The position numbers and the translations under genes were made by a program. Below, piece by piece: positions 32,829-46,338 of a stretch of DNA of 64,000 nucleotides (positions within the stretch are counted from its first letter, which is position 1; the number at the start of each line of letters is the position of its first letter). The DNA comes from Primula veris (Eukaryota > Streptophyta > Magnoliopsida > Ericales > Primulaceae), in NCBI GenBank assembly GCA_963682055.1, contig OY821746.1, positions 6,545,992 to 6,609,991 on the forward strand, given 5' to 3'. Under the pieces are notes generated by a model, which saw nothing but the letters and a program-made list of their open reading frames with translations, made no database searches and was not told where the DNA came from.

Positions 32829-33815
32829 ATTTTCCTAATATCCGACGAGATGATAAGCATTAAGAGTGGTTTTGTCTATTATACAACGAGAAGACAAGCA
32901 TCGGAATAGCTTTAGAATCGTCACATGTAATAAACTATGTATGGAAGAAACATATGAAAAGTGTTCATTGAGCTATCTTCGGTTGTTATTTGTAAATTTG
33001 TTCATTTCTATTTGTTAATACAATAGATCTCAAGGTAATATGGTCAAGAAAGAAAATCAACTACTAACATACTCCGATTGTGGAAATATTAAGTAAAAAT
33101 TACCAAAACAATTCACCTTTCAAACTATATCACCAAAAAATAAAACGTTTAACGATTCCTTTCCAAAATCAACCACTTTATAAATCCAACTAACTATATT
33201 TATTCTCTATCATTCTATCCCCGCATCTATATCCTTATGTCTTGTTTGGTTGTAGTATAAATGAGTGAGATTGGATTATAAATGATGCGAGTTCCATAAA
33301 TGATGTTTTTGGTATGCGCTATTGACATGAGACTTATAATCCCGACCGGACTTCAAACTCCCACTAGACCCATCATTTGAAATATCATAGGGGAAGTGGT
33401 ATTACATGTAATCTCAACCCAATGTTAAATATTGGCAAAAATAGGCTTATTATACATATATATATTATCTATACATATTTATTATTTATAAATAATATTA
33501 AATATATATATTATATATATACATATAATATATATATATATATAATTATATATATTATATTTACATATGTATATAAATAATATTAAACACATGCATATAA
33601 ATAATATTATATATACATATATTAATAATATTATATATATTATTTTAATAAATTATTTATGCATATATTTATATTATTTAATATATGTATTATCTATACA
33701 TATTTATTATTTACATATGCATATAAATAATATTAAATATATGCATATAAATAATACTAAATATATGCATATAAATAATATTAAATATATATTAATAATA
33801 TTATATATATATATA

Positions 33816-34155
33816 TCATCATTCTATTATAATAAGTCAACACAAGTCAAATGAGTCTGCCTAATTTAGCCCATTTTTTCCGGAAATACCCCAACTTTTT
33901 TTTACTAATTACTCATTTGCATTTATTCAATTCAAAATATAAAAAACACACAAAAATCATTATATTTTCAAAACAATTATAATAATATAGCAAACAAAAT
34001 CGTTTTATGTGTATTTTGTATAATAAGAACATTATATTACTCATGATTTCTAATTTAATATATTCATTCAATCAATATACTTTTTAAAAATTTATTTATC
34101 CGGATAATATATATAGCACGCGTCGCACACGCAACTCGTGGGTAACGATTACTAG
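33816..34155 (+). mobile_element. Short Helitron-like element
   Basis: The 3' end has a GC-rich hairpin-capable stretch (CACGCGTCGCACACGC..CTCGTG) about 10-15 bp before a terminal CTAG followed by T (34152-34156). This is how Helitrons end (CTRR, target A|T). A plausible 5' end TCATCATTCTATTATAATAAG follows an A at 33815. A closely similar 3' end is at 52387. The 5' end is inferred. Confidence 0.5.
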
Positions 34156-34336
34156 TATATATATATATATATATTACATGTGATACATTTAAATTTGATG
34201 AGAGGAGCGAAAAAAAGGTAAAGTTGTAAATTCCAAAAATAGTCCGGTTACACATTTTTCTAAACAAACAACCAATGAGATTAATTGCCAGTATTAGAAA
34301 TACTATCATCATTTATAATACCATTGTAATCTCATA

Positions 34337-34440
34337 GACCTCGTTTGATTGCGGGTTTACTAATCCTGGGACTGAATCCTATGGGATTACAATGACCATT
34401 CAGAGTCCCAGGATTAGTAAACCGCAATAAAACGGGGCCT
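34337..34440. mobile_element. Foldback MITE, hAT-like ends
   Basis: Arms GCGGGTTTACTAATCCTGGG and CCCAGGATTAGTAAACCGC are inverted around a ~25-base centre. Outer ends AGACCTCGTTTGAT and AAAACGGGGCCTTA are imperfect inverses of the kind seen in hAT-derived MITEs. Confidence 0.55.
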
Positions 34441-34966
34441 TAGAGATTTGTATCCAGGACACACGGCAAAGTGTCAAATTTTAGATTTCAGATTTCAACA
34501 AGATAAAAACACAGCAATGATTTATAAATAAATTAGTTGTAAATGGCAATTTTGTGTAATAATCACAAATTTTTCGGAATGTTTTGTTAACTTTTTAGGT
34601 AAATTATAAAATTTGAAAGTTAAGGTGCTTTTTTTGTAAGATGATTTGTATTTCTCGTATCATTAAGTGTTCACGGCGTGTCAAGAAGCGTTTACAGTGT
34701 ATGAGAATCAGTCTGAGGAGTGTTCACTGAAGTATGCAAGAAAAAAAAATATAATTCCTTGGCAGGAAAAGTAAAAACTACAAACATCCATACTATACAG
34801 AAATCCTCACCATTTCTCATGAAAAAACTATATTCTGTGTATACCCCATTTCTTGGAAATCTAGTTTATGCACCCTATTTGCACAATTGCACCTAACCAA
34901 TGAATCTCAACTTCTTATTTTCCTCACCTTCCTTTTTCTTTCTAAGACAACTCAAAATTTGCAGCT

Positions 34967-37900
34967 TCATTCTTCAACAGAACCAACTTGATTCTTCGGC
35001 AAGTCTTCAACTTTATCCAAATCTTCGTCGCCTTTAGCCAGATCATCTCCATTTTCTGCCAGAGTTTCTTCATTTCTAACTGGCGATGAGACTCTACTAA
35101 CAGGGGTATCCCCATTCTCAAACTGCAACGAGGAGACGGTTGTATCAGAGGCTGCATCATCAGTGCACAAATTCGACATTTCACCACCCAAAGAACCCGA
35201 GCTCTCATAGCCTCCGTTAATGGAGGGTGATGGGGATCTATCTGGTGTAGCAGGGGTAAGACATGACTCAGATTCATCAGATGATTGTTGAAGGCACCAA
35301 TACATGATGCTGGCTGTGAGGGTAAGGATCATCTTTTGGTTTACCTGTAATTTCAATTCATCAAAAATCGAACAAGATGATAAAATAAAATAACCATCAC
35401 CTACATTCATTAGCATGTCTCTGCTAAACAGTATATAGATCCACATACAGTTTTTCCTACGCAAGATTCAAGAAAGATAAGTATGGTCGGACTTTAAGAA
35501 CGACCAATGATATACCCAACTGTTATAGACTATTATGGGTGGGCTCAGGTGTACTGTGTATCTATTGTCTAACAACACAACAGTATGTGCTCGCATAGAT
35601 TCCTAGGTTCACTTATAGGAATAATGAAATACTTGGTTACATTGCCGAGAGGGCCTATACACGCCATGCTTACGTGGATGGTTCAAAGTGAAACACGCTC
35701 AAATTTCAGGAACTTGTTACGTAAAAGAACATAAAAGTAGATTTTGAGGGAACTTATCATCTCTCTCTCTCATCCCACTGGTGGCAATGGCCACCTCCTC
35801 TCGATTTATACGGGTCACTCTGTGTCGCATTGGGTGTTTGAATGATTTGGGTTCTTAAATATTAGTATAATTTGATGATTTGGGTGAGGAAAAAAAATAG
35901 AAAGACGGAAGGTGAGCCAGGAAAGATGGGAGAGGAGGTGCTGTTGCCCATTGAGATGAAAGAGAAAAATTGTCTTTTATTCATGTCCCTGGATTTTGAG
36001 CATGTTTCAATACAGACCCACCATGTCAGCAGTGCCTGTAGTATTGCGTGTAAATACTGTGCGGCTATCATAATGGCCTATCATCACTAATTTCTTAGAA
36101 AGAGATGATCAGAATACATAATTATGTACATACATAATGAGATGGCAATGCCAGTTTGCAACTTTGAGTGGCAATTTTGTAACTGAGGTACTTTTATGGG
36201 GATTTCTTTTGCAGTGTGTGCATGGAACATAAAAATAATTTTGTTTGCCTTTCGTCACTCTTTCCTAAATAAGCTGGCTTTAGTTTTAACATTAACCTGA
36301 AGCAGCACTGAACAAAGAAAAGGCCAAATTTACCTCCATTATGTCCTCGGGCAATAAGAAAATTGAGCATCCAAGCTTTCTTGCAACACTGATTATGTAT
36401 GTGGCATTCAATTTCTTCTCATCATCTAAATCACATTAACAAACCAAGCAAAATCTATATGTCAGAGTACTTGCCAAGATAAGTAAGAAAAGAAAAGGAT
36501 GCTGTTACTTTCGGCACAAGCTTAAGAGCTACATGCACTTTAAATGAATCATGATGCAAACCATGACAATTTGGACATCCCAAACTCAGAACTGAATTAC
36601 ATTTTATCTTGTTATTATTTTTATTCCATAAACAAAAGGAGCGTTCAGGCAGTTCAAAAGAAAAGCCTTGTGCATATCATTTTTTCTTAAATGTTCTTCT
36701 TCTGTAATACCTTTTTTCTTTTTTATCTAAACAAGCAACTGTGTTTCTATGTGCTAAGAAATCCTTCTTATTTTACAAATTCAGAGAAGTGAGAGAGCAT
36801 ACCACTTTCACCCTTTGTTACAAGGTTCCAATTGACAACCCTTGGCTCAACAGCACTAAGAAGTTCAAGGAAAAACAATCCATTGGAAAGGCTCTTGTCC
36901 TGAAAATCAACCAACATAAATCAGCCTCTCTCTTCTTTACGTCTCTATTTTGCAAACACAATAAATTCAATGACCTACTCACCTTAAAACTCTCCATATG
37001 AGAAGTTCGGCCAGTACTCTTGACTTTTTGGTTTGCCCATGTCAAGATATCAGAATCTGTAAACTCCTTCCCTCGTGAACGAGACCTCAAATTCTTCAGA
37101 AGTTGAAGCATATTAAACCGCATCAATTGCCACAAAAAAGCTGAAACAGGAAATGACATTAACAATTCAGGCTTCAGACTATATAAAATTTCTGAGGAAG
37201 GACTTTGACTGATGACTCCAAAAGACAGTTTTAATAGTGATGTTTATTGTGGAGTTCCAATACTATGTGTCCACGCATGTGTACATAAAGAAAATTGCAA
37301 ATACAAAAAGAAGGGATTTAGCACTGAAGTTCAAGTAACATATTAGGTTCTATGATGGAGTCCGATAAAATCAGATTCGCTCGAAAGCTCACTCCTCTCT
37401 TTTCTTAACCAGGTACACAATGACAAACTAGCATAACAGCGAACACCAATTAGTTAACAACACAAGCTAGCCATGCAGAGAGGCTTTATGAGAGCCCAGA
37501 GAACCAAAAGTAGTGAAAAGTATAATAACAGTCGGGGAATAGTTTTATACCAAAACAAGCAGGCACAATTCCAGAAAAAAAGTTTTGTAATATTAGATAT
37601 TCCTTTAACTGAGTAGAAACTAAAGATGAGATGAATTACCAACAGTGAGCTTTTTGTTCCCTTGCACAAAATCATTTCCACCGACATTAACCAAAGAAAG
37701 TTTCAACTTTTGTCCGATTTGAACAACTTGGTTGCAATTCTCCACTTTTCTGAACGGCATCTTGATAGGAGGTTTAGTTGCGTGCTTCCAATTAACTGAT
37801 CCCGGAGAGATTTTATCAAGAGTTTCCAGAAGTATCCATCTGCAGGAATTGGTAAGAGTTTAAGAGGACAATCAGGGTTCGAAAACTGATCAAAAGGAAA

Positions 37901-40900
37901 CTTCAGTCCCAAAACCAGTAAAAAGATGGAGAAAAGGTTGAAATTTGAAATTTTCCTCTTTTAAAAACACCAACCATAAATACATTACTAATAAGAAAGA
38001 GGTCAGAGAACTTTACCCATTTCTCACATCTTCAAACAGATTGTTAACGTAGGTAGTGATCCCCAAACTATTAATCCATAACCGAAAGCATCTTTCTTCT
38101 CTAGACATTAGATCGTCATCTGTCATCATCTCTGCAAAAGAAACTTTACTGTCTGTATTGTCTTTTGTGTCTGTTGAAAGACCACTCCTGCAAACCAAAC
38201 CAAAACAGCATTCAACATCAATGTCCTGTTTATGTTTCTCCTTCTTTTTTTCCGTTTAAAGTATTGGTAAATTAAAATACAAACCTATTTAACAGTCGCA
38301 AGAAGGATATATATTGCAAGAAGAAGATACCCCCAGAAACTACAAGAAGAAATACTACACTTTTGTACCCTAATGTATCATCATGCAATTTTGTAATAGT
38401 GTACAAAATATAAACAAACAAAGGTGTTTCTCTGTACAAAAGAAAACAAATGATAAAATGGTGTTTACAGCTTTTGTTTCTGTAACAATTTAGTACCCAA
38501 TCAATATATATTTTCCGATTTGGCAAATGTGCACCAATATCGTTGAGATATAAAAAATTAATTTTACTCAAAGTTGCGGTCAATCGGAATCTGATGATAC
38601 ATTAGTGTAAAAAATTGCAATTAACCCCAAATCATATATATAATCATTATAAAAAGTAGAAAATCTGGTGAAATATTTCAGTGTCAAATTTTGAAGTGAA
38701 GAAATTGCTCAATGATACCAACCTTTGATGAAAAATTTGTGCAACAAATGCAAGATTGAGATTTGAAGAGCCTTCCACAATATCTTTGGGAGTAAGGTAT
38801 CTTTTGCAATCCATTTTTTCGGCATGTTCAAGCACCTTATTAGCCCTTTCAACGGGATCATTAGCATCCAAAGTGGTTGGACTACAATGTTCCGGTGCCA
38901 ATACATTAAGTAGATAAGCATAAGCTTTTCCATCCTGCAAATGTGCAAGTACAATGTTAGTCCCATATTAAATTAATTTTCACATTCAATAAATCATAAG
39001 TAAAACGCGATACGGTCTAGTTTGAGGGATGATGTCAATTCTGGACACCAACCTACTAACTTTTGACAACACTGAACGATATTTATTAAATATCATACTT
39101 AAGACACCAATCTACATAAAATCCATGATTTCCTGTTTCATTTTGACGAAACTATTACTTCGATTTTTTGTAGATTGATGCTCAGTACACCACGGTAATC
39201 AAACAATTAGTCAATAACTAGTGTTTTTTAATTAAAAACTATACAATGGTATCCTGATTGTTCAATTTCTTGTAGCTTGGTGAGTTGATGTCTACATTGT
39301 GAAATTAAATAGTAAGGAGTACTATTTGTTAAAAGTTGATAAGTAGGCGTACAAAAGTGACATTTTTAGGATATCTTGTAAGTTATACAAACAAGAAAAT
39401 CTTAAGGGGAAAGATAGCATTAACACTGCAAAAGTTTACTATAATAATCTTTAGTTGGCAGATCTTTCTCGTAAATAAAAAGAGCAACTTGGCAAGCTGT
39501 CACAGTAATCAATACATGAAAAAGGTACAATTGGCACCGTCCAAAAATCTATAAAAAATGAAGAGACGGTTTGAGAAAATCTCGCTGCAAACCTTCAAGT
39601 CAGAAGAAAAATTTGTGACGTTTTTCTCATATCCAGCTTTCTTCAGATGAAAATTCATCCACTTCAGCAAAAGCTTTTCGGGAGCTAATCCCACAAGTTC
39701 CTCAACATCCTGGTAAGTTGATGGAAAATAGTGTGTCAAATGTCATGATACTATATTCCCCAATATTTATGATTAGAAGAAGAGAACTATGTTTATGAAA
39801 GAAGCCATCTATTTTGCTTACACTGTCCTCAACCAATTCCAAAAGCTGCGGTGTCTTTCTAAGGTTGAGATCTGCCAAGAGTTGGATCTGACGCCACAAA
39901 ATAGAAAATCAAATTAAACAATTGAAAATGTACAAGCAATCTTGGCTTTTCGATAGACATTCCCCCATATTTTCTATAAAATGCTAACTATGTCTACTAA
40001 AACATGTTACCAAATACTACCGGTAGTTGTGACTTACGAGCAGCATAAACTCCAGGCTCACAGTCTATCTAGCAACTCATTAATTTTACTCTGTCCTATT
40101 CCCAGAATTCCATCAATATTGGATGTTCCTTAAATACAAACTATATATTGTTCCTTAGTTCATGAAAAATACTATCCACTCATAATCTCCAAGTTTATCC
40201 CTGAACTCAGCATGCACGTAAAATCTTATTGAAATTTAGAGCCAAACATGAAAAATACAGAAGAGTAGTTCAATATGCACCTTTATGATTTGACTAATCA
40301 ATCCAAGCAGCAGATGCGGCTGCAACAAGTGAAACATCAGGCACTTAGTCAATGTACCAATAAAACTTATATTTACATAACCATATATAAACAAATAAGT
40401 TAAACTCACTCTTCCTTCTACCAAGTCCTGTGTACCAATGTTGACTACCGTGCATCCAATAGCTTTGGCGGAGTTTAAACATAGGGTATGATTTTCATTT
40501 CTCTCCCAAGGATTTAAGTTCTTTTTTGTGTTGATAGCTCGCTCGTCTATTGTCCCCGGGACAGCAACATTTATAAGCTTGCTGCATTCACATGACATCA
40601 AATCACATAAAATCAACCGACAACTATTATCAATTTGGTGTGAAGCGAAGTATGAGTAAACAAAGTTTCAAAAAAGAAGCTTGAACAGAATACTATTGTA
40701 TGTGAAATAAAGGATGTAAAAGCTCTATAATTTTAAGCATTTGATCAGCGAAGCAAATTTATCTTTAAAAACAGGTTAATCAATCTTCTGTCTTATTAAT
40801 CCACAAAAAAGAAAAGAAAAAGGATTTGCATGATATGGAGACCTCCATCAGGCAGAACACTATGTGAATACCATTTTTTCTTATGTTAGTGTTACAAATT

Positions 40901-42138
40901 TCATCCAACTACACTAATTCAACCTAATGCACATTCATTATCTAAAATATGTCGATTTAAATCCCAGAGTTCCAAACTGTGGCCTATTAACCAGTAATAG
41001 CACTTTGTTTGGCCTGATCTATAAAGTTGCAAAATATGGCAAACGATCTTATTTCATTATAATCAAGTTCCTAAGTCAGAAAAGAGAAAATAAACATCTC
41101 TTCAAGTTATTTATAGTCCACAAGCAAAAAACATATATATATATCAACCATATGGAAACGTAATAGCTATAAAGCACACTACTCTTAAGTACCATAAAAG
41201 AACTCCATCTCTAACAAGATCAAATAAACCATTTGATTCTGGATCAATAGGGAGAAATTGCTTCAAAAATGGATCGTCCCTAAGATAACTGTTGATATGA
41301 GCAACATAAGACCCCTTCTCTGATTCATTTATAGTGTGAAGAAGAGTAGTCGTAGCAGCCTTGAGGAACGTTGCAGAGTGCTTTGTACCACCCAATTTTG
41401 CTGCTGCTCGGGATTGTAAATTCAAATAAGTCTGCTCACAATGACAACAAATAACCTCGGAAATCAGTAGCTTGAAAAATTAAAATGTACTTGTTATACT
41501 TGAATATTAAGATTAAATACCAACAACTCACCCTAAGGTAACCTTCGAGATTGATCTCATCATCCATGCCAGATCCGGATTCGGCCAAAATTTCTCGAAT
41601 CTCGTTCTCCTTAAACTTTGCACTTAAGGCTTTCACTTTCACCAACAATGGTGGTAAATCTTTGATAGTAACTTTGCCATTTTGATTCTTTAGTGTGATA
41701 AACTACAAACAGAATAAAAAGGATAAGTCATAAAACTATCTTCAACTAATTCACTATCAAAATAATGGTACCCGCTGAAACCGAAAACCGACACACTCAT
41801 TCTCTAAGTGAAACGATCAATTCTGTTTGATACATGTAATTCAGATTATAACATTTCTATGCCATAACTTTGTTCACCAAAGTTTAAAATTATACTACAT
41901 TTACAAAAATTAATTTTTATTCTTTTCGTTCAACCGCCTCTCAAATTGGTACCCAATCCGATCGTTCACATTGCACTATCCTAAGCCTCCCAATCATACA
42001 ACATATACTAACATAAATTGATAAAATGATTAATAAGGGACTAAAAATATTTACTTTATTTCTAAGGCTTCGAAGCTCGGCTTGTGTAAACTGACTTTGA
42101 AGCCGCTGATCAGAAAGAACGATACCCGGAGACGCCAT
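34967..42138 (-). CDS. FIM: Fimbrin, actin-bundling protein (14 exons, complete)
   Basis: Exons in gene order: 42055-42138, 41532-41702, 41193-41431, 40410-40581, 40282-40320, 39822-39887, 39593-39709, 38723-38934, 38017-38187, 37640-37839, 36983-37140, 36803-36899, 36334-36425, 34967-35344. They join in frame to 731 residues. An EF-hand-like N-terminal region (about 1-85: [27 protein letters not shown]) is followed by four calponin-homology domains: CH1 about 118-236, CH2 about 266-366 ([15 protein letters not shown]), CH3 about 392-500 ([11 protein letters not shown]), CH4 about 523-625 ([10 protein letters not shown]). An acidic Ser-rich tail of about 100 residues ends it. The EF-hand region has no obvious canonical calcium loop, as in other plant fimbrins. 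Each tandem CH pair binds one filament, so the monomer crosslinks actin. The long variable tail resembles plant FIM4/FIM5 forms. All splice phases agree and no damage is seen. Confidence 0.94.
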
Positions 42139-42163
42139 TTTCTTCGATCAATAACCAAAAAAC

Positions 42164-42443
42164 CTAAATCAAAACAAGATTTAATAATTAATAAATCAAA
42201 AACCATGTTGCCCAACATTAAAAAAAAAAATCCAATTTTTATCCCCCTGAAACCTGATAAAACAATTGAAAAAAACACAAAAAAATGGATCTGTTAAAGC
42301 TAAAATCATTACAAACCCATAAATAATAAATATACTAATAAAAGGGTGAATGATAAATGTCATAAATCAATGAATGCTCATTAAATACAACTCCATAATA
42401 AATTATTAGAAGAAAAAAAGAAAAGAAAAATCTAATAACATAC
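42164..42443 (-). other. Probable 5' UTR intron of the fimbrin gene
   Basis: On the minus strand a donor TTTACAAG|GTATGT (42443) and an acceptor GATTTAG|GTTTTT (42164) lie upstream of the start codon. Leader introns are common in plant cytoskeletal genes. Inferred from splice signals only. Confidence 0.5.
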
Positions 42444-42627
42444 CTTGTAAAGGATTAAAAAGAAGCAAATGTGTTTTGTTTTGTTTTCTTATATTGAGAT
42501 ATTTATTATGTTTATAAATAAACAAATAAAGGATCAAGTTTTGCTTATGAGAAGGGCAAAGGGAGAGAGATAGAAAGGTCGGTGATTTTTGATACGCAAA
42601 TGCCAGTTAATAATATGGGAGTAATAC

Positions 42628-42664
<37 letters not shown>
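42628..42664. repeat. (AAT)n microsatellite
   Basis: About twelve AAT triplets in the fimbrin upstream region. Confidence 0.85.
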
Positions 42665-42958
42665 TAATAAGGGGAATTTTTTATTGGGATACTAATTACG
42701 CGCTTATGATTTGACGAGTGGGTTACACGCGGTGTACGTGTTTTGACAGCTCAACATTGGGATGACACGTGGATGCCACCTCAGCAATTGATACGTCCTT
42801 TTCTTTTAGCTACTCAATTTTATAATATTGTATGTTTTCCGGTAAACAGTACTAAAATGTTCTTATTCACTCATTTTTTTTCTATTAAAAAATCAATCCG
42901 TTGATGATTCACCTATGACATATAGAGCTTATCAATGTTTTTAATTGTTACTAATCCT

Positions 42959-43260
42959 ATATTTAATAAGATTTTTATTTTTAATTAATATTTAAATTTA
43001 AAGTAGTGTTAACTAGTGTTCTATTATAATTTTATTTAAGTTTTTAGTGGGTTGAGTTTTTAAATTTAATAAAATTTTTATTTTAATTAATATTTAAATT
43101 TAGGGTAGGCTCAACTAGGGTTCTATTATATTTTTATTTGAGTTTTCAGTGGATTGAATTTTAGATTTAACGAAATTTTTTTTAATTAATATTTAAATTT
43201 AGGATAAGCTCAACTAGCGTTCTAGTATATTTTTATTTGAGTTTTTATTATGTTGAATAT
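42959..43260. repeat. Three ~100-bp tandem units, same family as 30.2-30.7 kb
   Basis: Units start near 42959, 43062 and 43161, each with TTTAATAAGATTTTTATTTT-like start, TTAATATTTAAATTTA, CAACTAGGGTTCTATTATAT and TTTATTTGAGTTTT. The downstream flank (GTTGAATATTTATATTTTG) also matches the flank of the 30.6-kb array, so the whole is one dispersed element. Confidence 0.7.
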
Positions 43261-44672
43261 TTATATTTTGATTTATCAAATTATAGAATTCTATGTATAT
43301 TTGAAGGGATAAATATGTATTTTATTAGTTTATAGAGTGTGTGATTTGTGTGTAAATTGTGGGTCTAGCCTATGAAGTGTAGTACATGTCAGCGGGTTGA
43401 TTTTGGAGATAAATATAGCAACACTCTAAATACTATTGTGCATGTACAATGTTCTAAAAAGCTAAAAAGCGAGAATAGGTTAAAATTATTCTGTGTGTGA
43501 AGAGCTAGCTAGGTTATAAGGTGGGGGTAAGATGGATTCGGCCGGATTATGCGACTTGTTTCCACCTATAACCGGACTTGTGCCTTTTATAATACTGATT
43601 TTATACAACTGTAATATTTAATTTTGTTGCAAGTTACTTTGGTGGACAACATATTATTACTGGTGTAGGTTTTTGGCTTATTAGAAAAAATAATATATTG
43701 GTGAGTTAATTGGTGATATGTGTAATGTATGGTTCAATTTGATTTTGTTTCATTCGGAATTTTATTAATTTAATGAAGCGAATCGAGGAAGGTATGTGAC
43801 CTTTGGCACTTTGGTATGTTAAGGTAATAATGCATCGGACAATAGAAAGACATGAAACATGATATCGGAAATGTGATTTTATCGGATTTTAGACTGTTAG
43901 ATGTATTGAAAAACAAAAAGATGAAAAGGTAACGTGACAAAACTGACTTAGTTGAAGATGCTAAAAGTACAACGAGAATTAACTATACGCATATTTACTT
44001 TTAAATTCAACAAAAAGGGTTTTTTGAATTTAGAAAAGACCGATATATTTGATTCGACGCGATGAGAAACATACACTGAAAATGAAATAGTTTGTAGAGT
44101 AAGCCTGTAATTTTACATTCAGGTGTGTTGATGTTGTTTTTTAAATGATTATGATAGAATTAATTATACCATATGATTAAATGTAATACAAAGTTATCAT
44201 TTTTTTAAAACTATCCATAAAATTCTTCAAAAAAATATGAACAAATCCGTTGTTCGTAAAAAAAAATTGGGGCAAATTGGGGCTATTAGTGTATCAGTTA
44301 ATATATGTTGGTACGAAACAGAACTTTGGTCCACTCTTTATGGACCATTGGTGTGTTACTATTACTGTGGCTTCCAAGTTTTAGGAAATAAATAAATAAA
44401 TTGAGTAATTCATGTATATTATTACCCACATTTCGCAGCCATAGAGAGGACTTTTATTGGTCGTTCATTTACAACCATGTTCTTATAAATTAGTAAGAAG
44501 TTTAGCTTAATTAATAGATTAGAATTTCAATCGAAACAATAAGACAAATATTTTAAATAGCTTGGAATTCAAGCTGTGGAGACCATTATGTGTTTTCCAA
44601 GTTTCGAGAAATAAACAAAGAAACAGAATTGATGAGAATGGATGAGAATTAATTGGAACATTCAGCCTATAT

Positions 44673-44742
44673 GGAGGAGGAGGAGGAGGAGGAGGAGGAG
44701 GAGGAGGAGGAGGAGGAGGAGGAGGAGGAGGAGGAGGAGGAG
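44673..44742. repeat. (GGA)n microsatellite
   Basis: About 23 uninterrupted GGA triplets. The purine-only strand could form triplex or G-rich structures. Confidence 0.9.
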
Positions 44743-45450
44743 TAAAATAAAAAAAAAAAGATAAAAAAAAAATTATGATTAATATTTAAGTTTAGGGTAT
44801 GTCTTCCTAAATTTATATATTTTTATTTGAGTTTTTAATGTTTTGTACAATTTGTTTTTAATTTATCAAATTCTAATTTATTAAAAATAAAAAAAAATAA
44901 ATAAATTATTAAAAAAAGCATATAATCATCTATTTTCTAAGACAGCATGAGACTTCCAATTGATGGCTTATATCTTATATATATATTTCCGCGCCAGGAA
45001 AAAAAATCCATTGGTCAAATACCATGTCCTAATAATTTGCTAGTACTATAAATTTCAGATTTATTGAGCGAGCATCATAAAGTTATGCTAAAAACGTTTT
45101 GGTCCTTTTGGATCTGTCTTAGTGTTACTCGATTACTGCCAAAAATTGGAATGATTCGGCTAATGTCAAAAACAATTTAGAACTATTGTTTATTGTGTAT
45201 ATAATTCGAGAAATTAAAATTTTATAATGATGGCTTATTATGAACAATTTTACTAACTAATTTATTGAACATCATGCCCAGCAAGGAAGAAGTATTTTGG
45301 CATGAACAAGTAAATCATAAATTAGTTATATTTCTTCCTTCTATTTGTGACAGTACATATTACCTTGTTAACTAGTCCTGAGATGTAAACTCAGACAATT
45401 ATTTGGGGGTAAAATTTTAGACTAATATTTTTCAGTACCACATAACATGA

Positions 45451-45607
45451 ATGATCATGGGAAACAGAGTACCTGACTCTGAGTCAGGTTATTCTGCTTC
45501 CCACAGCCATTGGATCTGTCACAGTTTAAATTTAATAACAGATCCAATGGCTCGGAGGAATAGAGTAACCCTGACTCAGAGTTAGGTACTCTGCTTCCAT
45601 AAGCATG
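45451..45607. mobile_element. 139-bp TIR element with diverged 9-bp duplication
   Basis: 45460-45598 starts GGAAACAGAGTACCTGACTC and ends with the inverse GAGTTAGGTACTCTGCTTCC. The arms also share AGCCATTGGATCTGT and its complement around a TTTAAATTTAATAA centre. Flanks ATGATCATG and ATAAGCATG agree at 7 of 9 positions, which would fit an old Mutator-type duplication. Confidence 0.6.
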
Positions 45608-46338
45608 TCTAGCACTTCTTGATTTTTTACATGTGACAAAAATACCTCAATGTTAATTGTTTTATTAAATGTCCTTAGCTAGAAGGTCACCGGCCAACAA
45701 ACTGGTCTTTATTGTACTTCATTTGTTATATTGATTGAAAATTTGATTGACTACACGTGGTAGCACGACTCATTCCTAACTTTCGGCAGATTCCTTAAAA
45801 TAATCTTAAAAATAAACCTCATAGCAAAACCAAACACTAATTATAATTTAATATTACCAAACTTTCCAGTTACTATAATATAGTAATGCATTTTTATATT
45901 CTATTGATAACTAACTTAAAAAGCTGCAGAAAAATGAACAAGTTCGGCATATATAGTGGTAAGAGAGTTGGTGAATCTGTTAAAAAAACATGCCAATTTA
46001 CAATAAATAAGTAACCTACCGAATTTCAATTAGTGCTAACATATTACTTCACACAAGGCAATTATGAGTACTAAGATAGAAAGATAAGAAAACGAGATAT
46101 TCCTCTCTATAGTTTATAGAAAATGAGTATCTAGCAAAACCAGATAGTACAAAATTTTGGCTGCTAAACAGAGAGCTAATCAAGGACGAAGGATTAGAAG
46201 TAAAAAGCAAGAAAGCATTTATAAAGGAGTCGAAGTTAAATTTAAAGAGGGTTTCGAGTTTTTTCTTCTCCGTTCTTTCATTATCTCCAACTTGAATGAT
46301 TTTGCAGCTTCATCGTGCACAGATAGGGCGCTATTTGC

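Larger units (their letters stand above)
32829..34966. other. Intergenic, AT microsatellites and small elements
   Basis: 33440-33815 is a degenerate array of ATATAAATAATATTAAATAT-like repeats; the tyrosine/isoleucine-rich frames in it are composition artefacts. It is followed by a Helitron-like end (34155) and a foldback MITE (34337-34440). No gene seen. Confidence 0.5.
43261..46338. other. Intergenic between fimbrin and RhoGDI, no gene seen
   Basis: AT-rich DNA with a (GGA)n tract, one single-unit copy of the dispersed repeat (44777-44880) and a 139-bp TIR element. Nothing coding recognised. Confidence 0.5.

Noticed and set aside
33377..33854. Tyrosine/isoleucine/asparagine-rich frames
   Set aside because: Composition artefact of an ATATAAATAATATTA repeat array.
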